The notes: generated from the letters alone by a model not told the origin. Counted from the stretch's first letter, positions 8,828-18,004 are shown. The stretch: 64,000 nucleotides of DNA from Oleiphilus sp. (GCA_006212045.1 PZPK01000020.1:1-64000), one strand, 5' to 3'. Program-made: numbers and translations.

Positions 8828-9144
8828 ACCATAAACGCTGCATTTGAGTTGAATCACAGTGCCGCACATACGCAGGGAAACGGCTTGCTGAACGCTTTTG
8901 TTGCATCCGTATTTACTATAAGATGCTTCGCACATTTTTAGTCAGATGACCTTGAAAGCCTTTTACCACGGTGGTCTCAGCGTTCAACGACGGACCTGAA
9001 TTCCCGGAGCACTGGTCTGAACGGTGCGCAAAAAACATGGAAAAAGTGTCGCGATCGACACACAGAAACAACGCGACAGTGACACACTAACAGGTGCCAG
9101 CTGTCTTGGACCCAGCTTACTTAGCCGAACAGTCAGGAGGCCCC
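8828..9144 (+). other. 317-base intergenic region before mcd
   Basis: No convincing gene. The region ahead of the mcd-ecm-meaB-ccr set should hold its promoter. A -10-like stretch TACTATAAGAT is at about 8914-8925, but no well-spaced -35 partner was found. An in-frame extension of mcd reaches back to a GTG at 9094, without a ribosome-binding site. Confidence 0.4.
9135..9140 (+). promoter_or_regulatory. strong Shine-Dalgarno fixing a TTG start for mcd
   Basis: AGGAGG at 9135-9140 is followed four bases later by TTG at 9145, in frame with the dehydrogenase. No ATG occurs near this point, and the GTG at 9094 has no comparable site. This sets the start and implies a rare TTG initiation codon. 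Confidence 0.75.
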
Positions 9145-10833
9145 TTGTCTCAGAACGCATCTCAACTTATCGAACAGGCGCAGGCATATGTAGCGTCGGT
9201 ACAGCACCTGGTCGATCAATCCCTCAGCTTCGTCAAACATCACTGTTTAAATGAGGCAGGCAGACTGTCCGGCACCAGACTGGACGAGTACCAACTCGTG
9301 TCCTATGAACTGGCTTACTGCGCAGCCGAGCTGTCAGGCGCCAAATTCACCAACGATTATGCCCGGCAACACCGGGCCAAAAGTGGCGATACAGACGTGC
9401 TCTATATGGAAGAGCGCTTTGCGCTGCACTTTTGTGCTGAAGCCATCAGCAACTGCAGAAACCGCTTGAGCATGCGACCGGCGGAATTCGGCCTGCAGCG
9501 GGCACAGCTCTCCGACGTTATGGACAATGAGGCCATGCTGCAGTTCTGCGATCAGTATCTGGGCGCCGCTTCCCTTTCGGAACTTGGACAGTTGATGCTG
9601 GAGCAGAATGGCCGAACCGGCGACTATCAACTAGATGAAGATAAGGAAATCATGCGCGAATCCTTCCAGCGCTTTGCTGCGGATGTCGTCGCTCCACTGG
9701 CCGAACATATCCATCGCGAAGATTTGATGGTGCCCAAGGAAATCCTCGAACCTCTCACCGAAATGGGCTGCTTCGGCCTTTCCATTCCGGAGCGCTTCGG
9801 TGGTCTGCAACCGGATGACCACGAAGACAACATGGGCATGATCGTGGTGACAGAAGAACTGTCACGTGGATCTCTGGCAGCTGCAGGCAGTCTGATCACG
9901 CGCCCTGAAATCCTGTCCAAGGCCCTATTGGCAGGCGGCACCGACGCGCAAAAAGAATATTGGCTGCCAAAACTTGCCAGCGCTGACCCCTTCTGCGCAG
10001 TTGCGATTACCGAACCGGATTATGGCTCGGATGTCGCAGGCATGAAACTGAAGGCCGAGAAAGTCGAGGGCGGCTGGATCCTCAATGGCGCCAAAACATG
10101 GTGCACCTTTGGCGGCAAAGCAGGTGTGCTGCTGACGCTGGCACGAACCGATCCCGATCCAAGCCTGGGCCATAAGGGCCTGAGCATGTTTCTGGTGGAA
10201 AAACCTTCCTTTGACGGACATGATTTCCGCTTCGAGCAGGAAAATGGCGGAGTGATGAGTGGCAAAGCAATACCGACGATCGGGTATCGTGGCATGCACT
10301 CTTTCGATGTCTTTTTCGATAATATCTTCGTTCCGGACAGCCACTTACTCGGTGGCGAAGCCGGACTGGGTAAAGGCTTCTATTACACGATGGCCGGATT
10401 TTCCGGTGGTCGTATCCAGACCGCAGCGCGTGCCAATGGCCTGATGCAGGCGGCCTACGACAAAGCCATCGCCTACTCCAAGGAGCGCAAGGTATTCGGC
10501 CAGGCTGTCGGGAACTATCAGCTGACGCTGGTGAAACTCGCGCGCATGGCAACCCTGATGACCGCATCACGCCAATTTACTTATGCTGTCGGTCGTCTGA
10601 TGGACGAAGGCAAAGGGCAAATGGAAGCGAGTCTGGTAAAATTATTTGCCTGTAAAACGTCGGAATGGCTGACGCGCGAGGCCATGCAGATTCATGGTGG
10701 TATGGGCTACGCAGAGGAAACCGCCGTCAGTCGCTTCTGGATCGATGCGCGCGTACTTTCAATTTTTGAAGGCGCAGAAGAAACGCTAGCGCTGAAAGTG
10801 ATCGCACGATCACTGATAGAAAACGCAGCCTGA
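9145..10833 (+). CDS. mcd: methylsuccinyl-CoA dehydrogenase
   Basis: A 562-residue acyl-CoA dehydrogenase with an extra N-terminal helical region of about 150 residues before the usual fold, which is characteristic of methylsuccinyl-CoA dehydrogenase. The acyl-CoA dehydrogenase domain begins around EDKEIMRESFQRFAADVV; it has FGLSIPERFGG, ITEPDYGSDVAG, the FAD/substrate-binding TWCTFGGKAG and the late IHGGMGY. The catalytic-base position is Glu542 in IFEGAEE. The enzyme oxidises (2S)-methylsuccinyl-CoA to mesaconyl-C1-CoA and passes electrons to ETF. The start is the TTG at 9145 behind AGGAGG. It is followed 71 bases later by ecm, with meaB and ccr beyond, which fixes the pathway assignment. 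Confidence 0.92.
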   Translation: MSQNASQLIEQAQAYVASVQHLVDQSLSFVKHHCLNEAGRLSGTRLDEYQLVSYELAYCAAELSGAKFTNDYARQHRAKSGDTDVLYMEERFALHFCAEAISNCRNRLSMRPAEFGLQRAQLSDVMDNEAMLQFCDQYLGAASLSELGQLMLEQNGRTGDYQLDEDKEIMRESFQRFAADVVAPLAEHIHREDLMVPKEILEPLTEMGCFGLSIPERFGGLQPDDHEDNMGMIVVTEELSRGSLAAAGSLITRPEILSKALLAGGTDAQKEYWLPKLASADPFCAVAITEPDYGSDVAGMKLKAEKVEGGWILNGAKTWCTFGGKAGVLLTLARTDPDPSLGHKGLSMFLVEKPSFDGHDFRFEQENGGVMSGKAIPTIGYRGMHSFDVFFDNIFVPDSHLLGGEAGLGKGFYYTMAGFSGGRIQTAARANGLMQAAYDKAIAYSKERKVFGQAVGNYQLTLVKLARMATLMTASRQFTYAVGRLMDEGKGQMEASLVKLFACKTSEWLTREAMQIHGGMGYAEETAVSRFWIDARVLSIFEGAEETLALKVIARSLIENAA

Positions 10834-10852
10834 AACAGAATAATAAACAGCG

Positions 10853-10874
10853 CACCGGCCGCAGCGGCCGGGTG
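10853..10874 (+). other. intercistronic hairpin between mcd and ecm
   Basis: A GC-rich stem CCGGCCG-CAG-CGGCCGG with two more pairs beyond a one-base bulge lies 30 bases before the ecm start. No T-run follows, so it is more likely an mRNA-stability or partial attenuation element than a full terminator. Confidence 0.5.
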
Positions 10875-10904
10875 ACGCTTGTAAAACATTTGGAGTAACT
10901 CGGC

Positions 10905-12926
10905 ATGAGCAGTGACAAGCAAGCGCATAAGCTATATGACAAGGAAGGAAAAGCGATCAAGGATCGCCCCTGGATATTCAGGACCTACGCCGGGCATACC
11001 AATGTTTGGGCCTCGAACGAGTTATACCGAAGTAATCTGGGCAAAGGCCAGACGGGTCTGAGTATCGCCCTGGACCTGCCAACCCAATGCGGCTACAGTT
11101 CGGACCATGACATTGCCCGCCCGGAAATCGGCAAAGTAGGCGTTCCGATCAATTCGCTTGATGACATGAAAGTCCTGTTTGACCAGATCCCTCTGGACCA
11201 GATGAATACCTCAATGACCATCAATGGCACATCCATGTGGCTGCTGGCACTCTACGTGGCATTGGCGGAAGAACAGGGCGTCGACATTGCCGACTTGAAG
11301 GGCACGACCCAGAACGACCTGATCAAAGAGTACCTCGCGCGAGGAACCTATATCTTTCCGCCTGAAGACTCAATTCGTCTGATCGTCGATATGTATGAAT
11401 ACTGCCTGCATAACATCCCATCGTGGAACGCATCAAACATATGCTCCTACCACTTGCAGGAAGCCGGCGCGACACCGGTACAGGAATTAGCGTTTGCTCT
11501 GACCACCGCAATCACGATTCTGGATGCTATTCGCGATCGGGGCTGCTTTAACGAAGAAGAGTTTGAGCGCTGCGTCGGCCGCATCTCATACTTCGTCAAT
11601 GCGGGTATGCGCTTTGTCGAAGAAGTCTGCAAAATGCGCGCATTTTGCGAAATGTGGGACGAAATCACCACCGAGCGTTACGGTGTCAAAAACCCGAAAT
11701 ATCGTCGCTTCCGCTATGGTGTGCAGGTGAATTCACTGGGCCTGACCGAAGAACAGCCCGAAAACAACGCCTGGCGCATACTGATCGAGACACTCGGCGT
11801 CACACTCAGCCGAAATGCCCGCTGCCGGGCTCTGCAGCTACCGGCCTGGAATGAAGCTTTGTCGCTCCCGCGCCCGTGGGACCAGCAATGGTCGATCCGA
11901 CTGCAACAGATTCTGGCTTATGAAACCGACTTACTGGAATATCCCGACCTGTTCGAAGGCTCACATGTTGTCGAATCCAAAGTCAATGATTTGAAAGAGC
12001 AGGCTTATGCCGAGATCAACAAGATTCTGGACATGGGCGGTGGTGTAGAAGCCGTGAAAACGGGCTATATGAAAACCTCATTGGTGACCTCGCAAGGCGA
12101 ACGCATGACCAAACTGGTCAATGGTGAGCAGGTCGTGGTCGGTAAGAACAAATGGACCGAAGGTATCGAGTCGCCTCTCGTCAAAGGCAGCGACGGCGGC
12201 ATTTTCATGGTAGATGCCGATGCAGCTCAACGTACGATTGACGCGCTCAATAAAACACGCAGTGAGCGTGACCCGGCGCGGGCCGAAGCGGCACTCAAGC
12301 GACTTGCAGAAGAAGCCGCGCAAGGCGTCAACCTGATGGAAGCTTCGATTGAATGTGCCAAGGCACGCGTCACTACCGGCGAGTGGTCCGATACCCTGCG
12401 GGCCGCATTCGGTGAGTTTCGTCCACCCACGGGCGTGGACGGCCAAGCCCTGAATATTGAAAACGACACGCTCACCGCTGTCCGTAAAAAGGTCGAAACC
12501 TTTATCGAAACACACGGCTATCGCCCGCGTATTGTGGTCGGCAAACCGGGGCTGGATGGCCATTCCAATGGTGCCGAAATGATCGCGGTGGCCGCACGCC
12601 ATACCGGCTTTGACGTCATTTATTTTGGCATACGTCTCAGCGCTGTAGACATCGTGCAATCGGCTCTGGAAGAAAATGTCGATGTCATCGGTATCTCTCT
12701 GCTTTCCGGCTCGCATAATGAAATTACCGACCAATTGTTTGAAGAGCTTGAAAAACATGGTGCCAGAGAAGCCATCCCGGTCATTCTGGGTGGCATTATC
12801 CCGACACCGGATTTTGATGCGCTGTATGACAAGGGTATCAAGCGTATCTTCACGCCGAAGGATTTTGACCTGATGTCCGTGATGAGCGAAATCATCGATG
12901 TCATCAACGAACAGAAGCGCGCCTGA
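10905..12926 (+). CDS. ecm: ethylmalonyl-CoA mutase, coenzyme B12-dependent
   Basis: A 673-residue single-chain mutase with the TIM-barrel substrate domain first and the B12 domain last. The stretch RPWIFRTYAGHTNVWASN, followed by LGKGQTGLSIALDLPTQCGY, is typical of ethylmalonyl-CoA mutase, and differs from the FPYTRG form of methylmalonyl-CoA mutases. The cobalamin motif DGHSNG is at 551-556 with the lower-ligand His553; GIRLSAVDIV and VILGGIIP complete the domain. It converts (2R)-ethylmalonyl-CoA to (2S)-methylsuccinyl-CoA. meaB follows after 24 bases. Very secure given the neighbours ccr and mcd. Confidence 0.96.
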   Translation: MSSDKQAHKLYDKEGKAIKDRPWIFRTYAGHTNVWASNELYRSNLGKGQTGLSIALDLPTQCGYSSDHDIARPEIGKVGVPINSLDDMKVLFDQIPLDQMNTSMTINGTSMWLLALYVALAEEQGVDIADLKGTTQNDLIKEYLARGTYIFPPEDSIRLIVDMYEYCLHNIPSWNASNICSYHLQEAGATPVQELAFALTTAITILDAIRDRGCFNEEEFERCVGRISYFVNAGMRFVEEVCKMRAFCEMWDEITTERYGVKNPKYRRFRYGVQVNSLGLTEEQPENNAWRILIETLGVTLSRNARCRALQLPAWNEALSLPRPWDQQWSIRLQQILAYETDLLEYPDLFEGSHVVESKVNDLKEQAYAEINKILDMGGGVEAVKTGYMKTSLVTSQGERMTKLVNGEQVVVGKNKWTEGIESPLVKGSDGGIFMVDADAAQRTIDALNKTRSERDPARAEAALKRLAEEAAQGVNLMEASIECAKARVTTGEWSDTLRAAFGEFRPPTGVDGQALNIENDTLTAVRKKVETFIETHGYRPRIVVGKPGLDGHSNGAEMIAVAARHTGFDVIYFGIRLSAVDIVQSALEENVDVIGISLLSGSHNEITDQLFEELEKHGAREAIPVILGGIIPTPDFDALYDKGIKRIFTPKDFDLMSVMSEIIDVINEQKRA

Positions 12927-12950
12927 CGCGCTCTCCCAGATTCAGACGCT

Positions 12951-13997
12951 ATGCCACTCAGTCAACAGCATACACTTCTTCAGGAACTTGAAAGCATCCA
13001 TCAAGCCATGGATGCGCCCTTGGACCCGACAACCCATGATCTTCTGCATCAGGCTGCGCAGCTTGAAAAATGGCCAATAGCTCAATTGATCTCCATCTTT
13101 GAGCGCAATAATACCGAAAGTCTGATCAAGCGCCATGCCATCACGCGCTATATGGACACCCACCCGGACCTTTTCGGCAAGCAGGCCTGCATCTTCGGCG
13201 TTACCGGCACACCGGGCGCCGGAAAATCAAGCCTGATCGGCGAGCTATGCCTCAGCCTGCTCGAGCAACAGCCCGATATCAGTATTGCAGTGCTGGCCAT
13301 TGACCCTTCCAGCCAATCCTCAGGGGGGGCTTTGCTGGGCGACCGCACGCGCACGCAATTTCCTGTCAACAACAAACAGGTGTTCTTTCGCTCCCAAGCC
13401 AGCCATCTGGATCTAGGGGGGATGGGGAAAGCCACCTTCCATGTCATGCGATTGCTGCGTAAATTTTTTGATGTCGTGATGATCGAAACTGTTGGTATTG
13501 GCCAAAGCGAAATCGAGGTGCAGCGATTGAGCGATCACACCATGCTCGTGATGCAACCTCTGGCTGGTGACCAGGTCCAGTTTATGAAAGCTGGCATTAT
13601 GGAAGTACCTGATACCTTCGTGATCAATAAATGTGATGAAGACGCTCTGGCCAAGAAAAGCCGACACCTGCTGAAGGCCAGCCTGAAACTGGCTCAAATC
13701 CACCTTTCCGGGGACGAAGCCGAACAGGCCATTTTTATGACCAGCGCCACGCAGCGCAAAGGCATTCGTGAAGTCGCAGAGTATCTTTTAAAGGTCTGTT
13801 CAGTGGATAGACCGGACAACTTCGATGAGCAGGAAGTCTACTTTAGAAATAAATGGATACGAGAGGCTTATGGCGAATTTGGCCTTGGCGTATTTGAACA
13901 CTTTAAAGACAAAGCGGAACTGTCACGTGGCACATTCGAAGAAAAAGAACTGGCATACAAACAGCTAATGGCGAACTTTCTCACAAAGCTGAAGTGA
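12951..13997 (+). CDS. meaB: MeaB/ArgK-type G-protein chaperone of B12 mutase
   Basis: A 348-residue G3E-family GTPase. Walker A GVTGTPGAGKS begins at residue 83; DPSSQSSGGALLGDRTR, the ETVGIGQSE switch region and the NKCDEDAL specificity motif follow. MeaB proteins load and protect adenosylcobalamin in mutases; the directly preceding gene is ecm, so ethylmalonyl-CoA mutase is the expected client. It starts 24 bases after ecm. The next gene, ccr, follows a 159-base gap. Confidence 0.95.
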   Translation: MPLSQQHTLLQELESIHQAMDAPLDPTTHDLLHQAAQLEKWPIAQLISIFERNNTESLIKRHAITRYMDTHPDLFGKQACIFGVTGTPGAGKSSLIGELCLSLLEQQPDISIAVLAIDPSSQSSGGALLGDRTRTQFPVNNKQVFFRSQASHLDLGGMGKATFHVMRLLRKFFDVVMIETVGIGQSEIEVQRLSDHTMLVMQPLAGDQVQFMKAGIMEVPDTFVINKCDEDALAKKSRHLLKASLKLAQIHLSGDEAEQAIFMTSATQRKGIREVAEYLLKVCSVDRPDNFDEQEVYFRNKWIREAYGEFGLGVFEHFKDKAELSRGTFEEKELAYKQLMANFLTKLK

Positions 13998-14156
13998 AAC
14001 CTTCGATAGCACGCTCAAATAAGAAATTCTACCTGTAAAGCGGCATTCAACAATGCTAGGGTCGAGCCATTGAACAGCACCTATTGGCACTAAAAAAAGA
14101 ACAAACAGACCCAAGACAAGTAACTATAAAAAATGACATTCAAGAGGAAAGAAAAT

Positions 14157-15401
14157 ATGAGCAAAGAACTCTATGAAATCGGAGAAACTCCACCTCTGGG
14201 CGAAGTTCCACCAAAGATGCATGGCTGGCTGATCCGACCCGAGCGTTTTGGTGAACCCAATCAGGCGTTTCAAAAGGAAGTTATCGACACACCTGAAATC
14301 AAAGATGACGAAGTTCTGGTCTATGTGATGGCTGCGGGCGTCAACTACAACAATGTCTGGGCCGGACTGGGCGTTCCTATTGATGTGATCGGGATACGCA
14401 ACAAGGCAGGCGAACCAGAGAAGTTCCACATAGGGGGATCAGACGCCTCCGGTATTGTGTATAAAGTCGGTAAAGACGTCAGCAATGTAAAGGTTGGTGA
14501 CGAAGTGGTCGTGCACTGCGGGACCTGGCAAAAAAACTGTGAGATGGAACAACGCGGCAAAGACCCCATGTACGATTCGACCTTCAGAATCTGGGGCTAT
14601 GAAACCAACTATGGCAGCTTCGCCCAGTTCACCAAAGTACAGGACCACCAGTGCCTCCCAAAACCCAAGCACCTCAATTGGGAAGAAGCCGCTTCTTATA
14701 TGTTGGTAGGCGCAACGGCTTACCGTATGCTCATGGGCTGGGCTCCGAATCAGGTCAAAAAAGATGACGTGGTATTAGTCTGGGGTGGCGCCGGCGGCCT
14801 TGGCTGTATGGCGATCCAGATCGCGAAAGCGATGGGTGCAAAGCCAATTGCCGTTGTTTCCGACGACAGCAAATTCGACTATTGCAAGCAGCTCGGTGCC
14901 GTCGGTTGTATTAACCGCCGGGACTTTGACCACTGGGGTATGCTGCCACACTGGAAAGACAATGAGTCCTATGGCCAATGGAGCAAGGGCGCACGTGCTT
15001 TCGGGAAAGCCATCTGGGATATTCTGGGTGAGAAACGCGGCGTAGATGTGGTCTTCGAACATCCGGGCGAAACCACAATCCCGACGTCCATTTTCGTCTG
15101 TGAAACCGGTGGTATGGTCGTTGTATGTGCCGGCACTACCGGTTACAACGCGACTGTAGATCTTCGTTACCTTTGGATGCGACAGAAGCGCCTGCAAGGC
15201 TCACACTTCGCCAATGACGAACAGTCCATTGGCATCAATGATCTGGTGATTGAAGGCAAGGTTGACCCCTGCCTTTCGCGGGCCTTCAGCTATGAGGAGC
15301 TTCCGCTCTCGCACCAACTGATGTACGAAAACAAGCACCCGCATGGCAACATGTCGATTCTGGTTGGTGCTCAGGACTTTGGCATGGGCGCTCAAAAGTG
15401 A
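14157..15401 (+). CDS. ccr: crotonyl-CoA carboxylase/reductase
   Basis: A 414-residue MDR-superfamily enzyme that reductively carboxylates crotonyl-CoA with NADPH and CO2 to (2S)-ethylmalonyl-CoA. Motifs: [14 protein letters not shown] (61-74), [14 protein letters not shown] (145-158) and the NADPH motif [20 protein letters not shown] (208-227). Positions expected to bind CO2 in characterised Ccr appear kept: an Asn in the NYNN stretch, Glu149 and His350 in GSHFAN. The ATG at 14157 follows GAGGAAAG; an upstream in-frame ATG at 14133 is less likely. It closes the mcd-ecm-meaB-ccr set and is followed by a hairpin. Confidence 0.96.
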   Translation: MSKELYEIGETPPLGEVPPKMHGWLIRPERFGEPNQAFQKEVIDTPEIKDDEVLVYVMAAGVNYNNVWAGLGVPIDVIGIRNKAGEPEKFHIGGSDASGIVYKVGKDVSNVKVGDEVVVHCGTWQKNCEMEQRGKDPMYDSTFRIWGYETNYGSFAQFTKVQDHQCLPKPKHLNWEEAASYMLVGATAYRMLMGWAPNQVKKDDVVLVWGGAGGLGCMAIQIAKAMGAKPIAVVSDDSKFDYCKQLGAVGCINRRDFDHWGMLPHWKDNESYGQWSKGARAFGKAIWDILGEKRGVDVVFEHPGETTIPTSIFVCETGGMVVVCAGTTGYNATVDLRYLWMRQKRLQGSHFANDEQSIGINDLVIEGKVDPCLSRAFSYEELPLSHQLMYENKHPHGNMSILVGAQDFGMGAQK

Positions 15402-15408
15402 AATCAGG

Positions 15409-15433
15409 CCGGGCGGCTTTGCGAGTCGCCCGG
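15409..15433 (+). terminator. hairpin after ccr
   Basis: A 10-bp stem CCGGGCGGCT / AGTCGCCCGG (one G-U pair) with a 5-base loop starts 8 bases after the ccr stop. A pyrimidine- and T-rich stretch ending in TTTTTT follows about 18 bases later, so it may act as a weak intrinsic terminator for the assimilation set. Confidence 0.55.
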
Positions 15434-15483
15434 CAATGTTATCTCCCTCTTTTTTCCGAATCAGGGTGCCATAGGCGATCACT

Positions 15484-15789
15484 ATGAATCCATTCCTTTT
15501 GGCCGGAATCGCAGCAATTTTGATCTGGCTGATCATTCGAAACCTTGCCCATAAGGACCCGGCAGCAGAGAGCTGCGCCAAAGCCGTTGTTCAGTGCCTG
15601 AAACAGAAACCGCACGCCAGTGCTCAGGAAATTGCAGAGGTTTTCCGGACGCACAATCGAACCGGCCAGGATATCGGAAAGGTCACCCGTTTACTCAAAA
15701 GCCGATTGGTACAAGCCGGTATACGTAAGGAAGATCAGTTGGATGTCATGCAAGCAGTTCAGCAAGCCAAAACCATGCTCGAAAAATAA
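15484..15789 (+). CDS. small membrane-anchored hypothetical protein
   Basis: 101 residues: an N-terminal membrane helix (about 4-20, LLAGIAAILIWLIIR), then a soluble helical part with SAQEIAEVFRTHNRTGQDIG, which looks like a small winged-helix or HTH-like bundle. I do not recognise a family. It lies between ccr and the convergent HD-GYP gene, 33 bases from the latter. Confidence 0.6.
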   Translation: MNPFLLAGIAAILIWLIIRNLAHKDPAAESCAKAVVQCLKQKPHASAQEIAEVFRTHNRTGQDIGKVTRLLKSRLVQAGIRKEDQLDVMQAVQQAKTMLEK

Positions 15790-15822
15790 TGACGATCTAC
15801 CAGAATAGACTTTTAAACTCCA

Positions 15823-16950
15823 TCATCCGAAAACATTCTCGACAAAAGCTTTTTGTATTTTAACGATCCGGTCGGAATGCTTGAGCAAGGCATCAACACA
15901 CTCCCTGTCCAGCTTGGTTCCGGCCATCTCCCTCAACTTGGCAAAAGCCTCTTCGTTACTCCAGGCCGCCTTGTAAGGACGCTGACTGGTCAATGCATCA
16001 AACACATCTGCCACCGAAACGATACGCGCCTCTATCGGGATATCCTGCTGTTTGAGGTGCTCCGGATAACCGGAACCGTCTACAGCCTCATGATGATACA
16101 GCGCGATATTCTTAAGCAGCTCAATATATTCCACACCGTCCAGCCCATAATTACTTAGCAGCTTATCGATAATATCCCGGCCATTGCGGGAATGCTCCTG
16201 CATGACTTCAAACTCTTCTTTGCTAAGCTTGCCGGGTTTGAGAAGAATATTATCCGGAATCGTTAACTTGCCAATGTCATGCAGGGGTGAAAATAGAAAG
16301 ACATGCTCGATATAGGAATCACTAAAACCGTAGCGCTCAGCCAGCTCCGCAGCGATCAGACGCGAATAGTGCGCCATGCGTTCCAGATGGGAGCCAGTTT
16401 CGGGATCACGATGCGTACTGATTTCGCGCGCCGATCTGACTGTCGCAACCAGAGTCTTGATGCGGCTCTGCTCTCCGTAAAGCATAAACGCCATGAGGTG
16501 GCCCGCCATATCAAGCTCGCGTAGAATGCGTTCGACAAAGACATTTTTCTGCCTGGAATTGAAAAATACAAAACCCAAAAACAAACCTTCAGCAAACAGC
16601 GGCAAGGTATAGCTTGACAGGTAGCCACCCTGATCAATCAGCTGGGTATGGACCTGGGTTCCCGCCCCAAAGACACTCAAATCATTCACCACCCGCGGCT
16701 GATTCCTTTCCAGTATTTCCATTAATGAACTGCAATCGGACAGTTTCGCATCATAATGATCCAATTCTTGCGCCTGTTCGGAGCTGGCCACATAAGTACA
16801 AAGCATGTCTGTATCTTTGTTGTAGAGCGCGACCGCAATACGATCAAGAAAAGGGTGTCGAGCTCTGAGCGCTTGATGTAAATACGAGAGACGCTCCTCA
16901 ATAGACTGAGGCTTATTCAATTCTCCAAAACTGTCCTCGTGCTCAAACAT
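15823..16950 (-). CDS. GAF-like plus HD-GYP domain protein, probable cyclic-di-GMP phosphodiesterase
   Basis: A 375-residue protein. Residues 30-160 look like a GAF-type sensor domain; residues 165-370 form an HD-GYP domain with all signature positions: HLERM (188-192), HDIGKL (224-229), HHEAVDGSGYP (286-296) and VADVFDALTS. The complete metal-site set predicts active hydrolysis of cyclic-di-GMP. It is transcribed divergently from the CBS-GGDEF gene across 115 bases, so a synthesis and degradation pair may share one control region. Confidence 0.92.
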   Translation of the reverse strand: MFEHEDSFGELNKPQSIEERLSYLHQALRARHPFLDRIAVALYNKDTDMLCTYVASSEQAQELDHYDAKLSDCSSLMEILERNQPRVVNDLSVFGAGTQVHTQLIDQGGYLSSYTLPLFAEGLFLGFVFFNSRQKNVFVERILRELDMAGHLMAFMLYGEQSRIKTLVATVRSAREISTHRDPETGSHLERMAHYSRLIAAELAERYGFSDSYIEHVFLFSPLHDIGKLTIPDNILLKPGKLSKEEFEVMQEHSRNGRDIIDKLLSNYGLDGVEYIELLKNIALYHHEAVDGSGYPEHLKQQDIPIEARIVSVADVFDALTSQRPYKAAWSNEEAFAKLREMAGTKLDRECVDALLKHSDRIVKIQKAFVENVFG

Positions 16951-17065
16951 AGCTCACACTCCTTCGTTAGAATTTTTAGCTTAGTTGATCTGACGCACTT
17001 TGCTTAGTTGCGCTCACTGGCTATGCTTAACATAGCTTCACAGATTCAAACAGGTCATCGCCCGC

Positions 17066-18004
17066 ATGCTCGTTCAGGAAGTCATGAATACCCGCCCGCT
17101 CTGCGTGAACAGCAATGCACGCCTCGGGCCCGCGATTCAGCAAATGACCGACAGCAGTCACTCCTGCATCGTCGTTATCGAACAGGAAAAGCCCTGCGGT
17201 ATCATCACCGAACGTGATATCGCCAAAGCATTTGCGGACGCGTTTGATGATTGCGAAAAGCTAAAAGACGCCTTCTCTCAGCACGTGTCGGATATTATGA
17301 CCTCTAACCCGGTGTGTATCGACGCCGGAATGTCCTGCCCGGATGCGCTCACGCTCTCTCGCAGTCGCAGCCTCAGACATCTGCCAGTCGTTGACAACGA
17401 GGGCTGCTTAATCGGTATCGTGACTCAAACCAGCCTGATGAATGCCTTTGCTTCACTGCTAAACGAACAGGCCAGACTCGAAACCAGCCTCGAGGAACTC
17501 AGAGCGCTTTCGCTTGAAGACCCGCTGATGAAAATCGGGAACCGTCGCGCCATGGAAGTCGACCTGAACTACACGGCAGCAGAAGCCGAACGACACCAAA
17601 GAAGCTATGCGCTGGCACTGTTCGATATCGATTTTTTCAAACGCTATAACGATCGCTATGGACACCTAGAGGGAGATGAGGCCCTGCGCAAGGTTGCCGA
17701 TGGCATTAAACAATCCATTCGCGACTCTGACCGCACCTACCGCTATGGCGGTGAAGAGATTCTGGTTCTGATGCCGGATACAAACGAGGAACAGGCGGCT
17801 ATTTGCGCCGAGCGCGTTCGCTCTACCATCGAATCATTGCAGCTGGAACACCAGGACGGTAAAGACGGCATTCTAACCATTAGCGGCGGCTATGCAACTC
17901 ACGCCGGGGACCACTGGGAAAGCATGATTGAACGGGCTGATGAGGCGCTTTATCAAGCCAAAAACAGTGGCAGAAATGCGATCGCAGCGGCAAATTCACC
18001 TTAG
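17066..18004 (+). CDS. CBS-pair diguanylate cyclase
   Basis: A 312-residue protein. Two CBS motifs span about residues 1-130 (VMNTRPLCVNSNARLGPA and IMTSNPVCIDAGMS), a module that commonly binds adenine nucleotides. A short helix leads into a GGDEF domain (about 145-308). The signature is GGEEI at 228-232, with Ile in place of the usual final Phe; the RDSD inhibition site lies five residues before it. The catalytic acidic pair is present, so activity is likely. No membrane segment, so it is cytoplasmic and may couple energy state to cyclic-di-GMP. Divergent from the HD-GYP gene. Confidence 0.9.
   Translation: MLVQEVMNTRPLCVNSNARLGPAIQQMTDSSHSCIVVIEQEKPCGIITERDIAKAFADAFDDCEKLKDAFSQHVSDIMTSNPVCIDAGMSCPDALTLSRSRSLRHLPVVDNEGCLIGIVTQTSLMNAFASLLNEQARLETSLEELRALSLEDPLMKIGNRRAMEVDLNYTAAEAERHQRSYALALFDIDFFKRYNDRYGHLEGDEALRKVADGIKQSIRDSDRTYRYGGEEILVLMPDTNEEQAAICAERVRSTIESLQLEHQDGKDGILTISGGYATHAGDHWESMIERADEALYQAKNSGRNAIAAANSP

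Noticed and set aside
12078-12758. 226-codon minus-strand frame opposite ecm
   Set aside because: Antisense shadow of the mutase gene, with no family features.
10905-12926. methylmalonyl-CoA mutase as an alternative for the B12 mutase
   Set aside because: The N-terminal signature, single-chain length and position between mcd and ccr fit ethylmalonyl-CoA mutase better.
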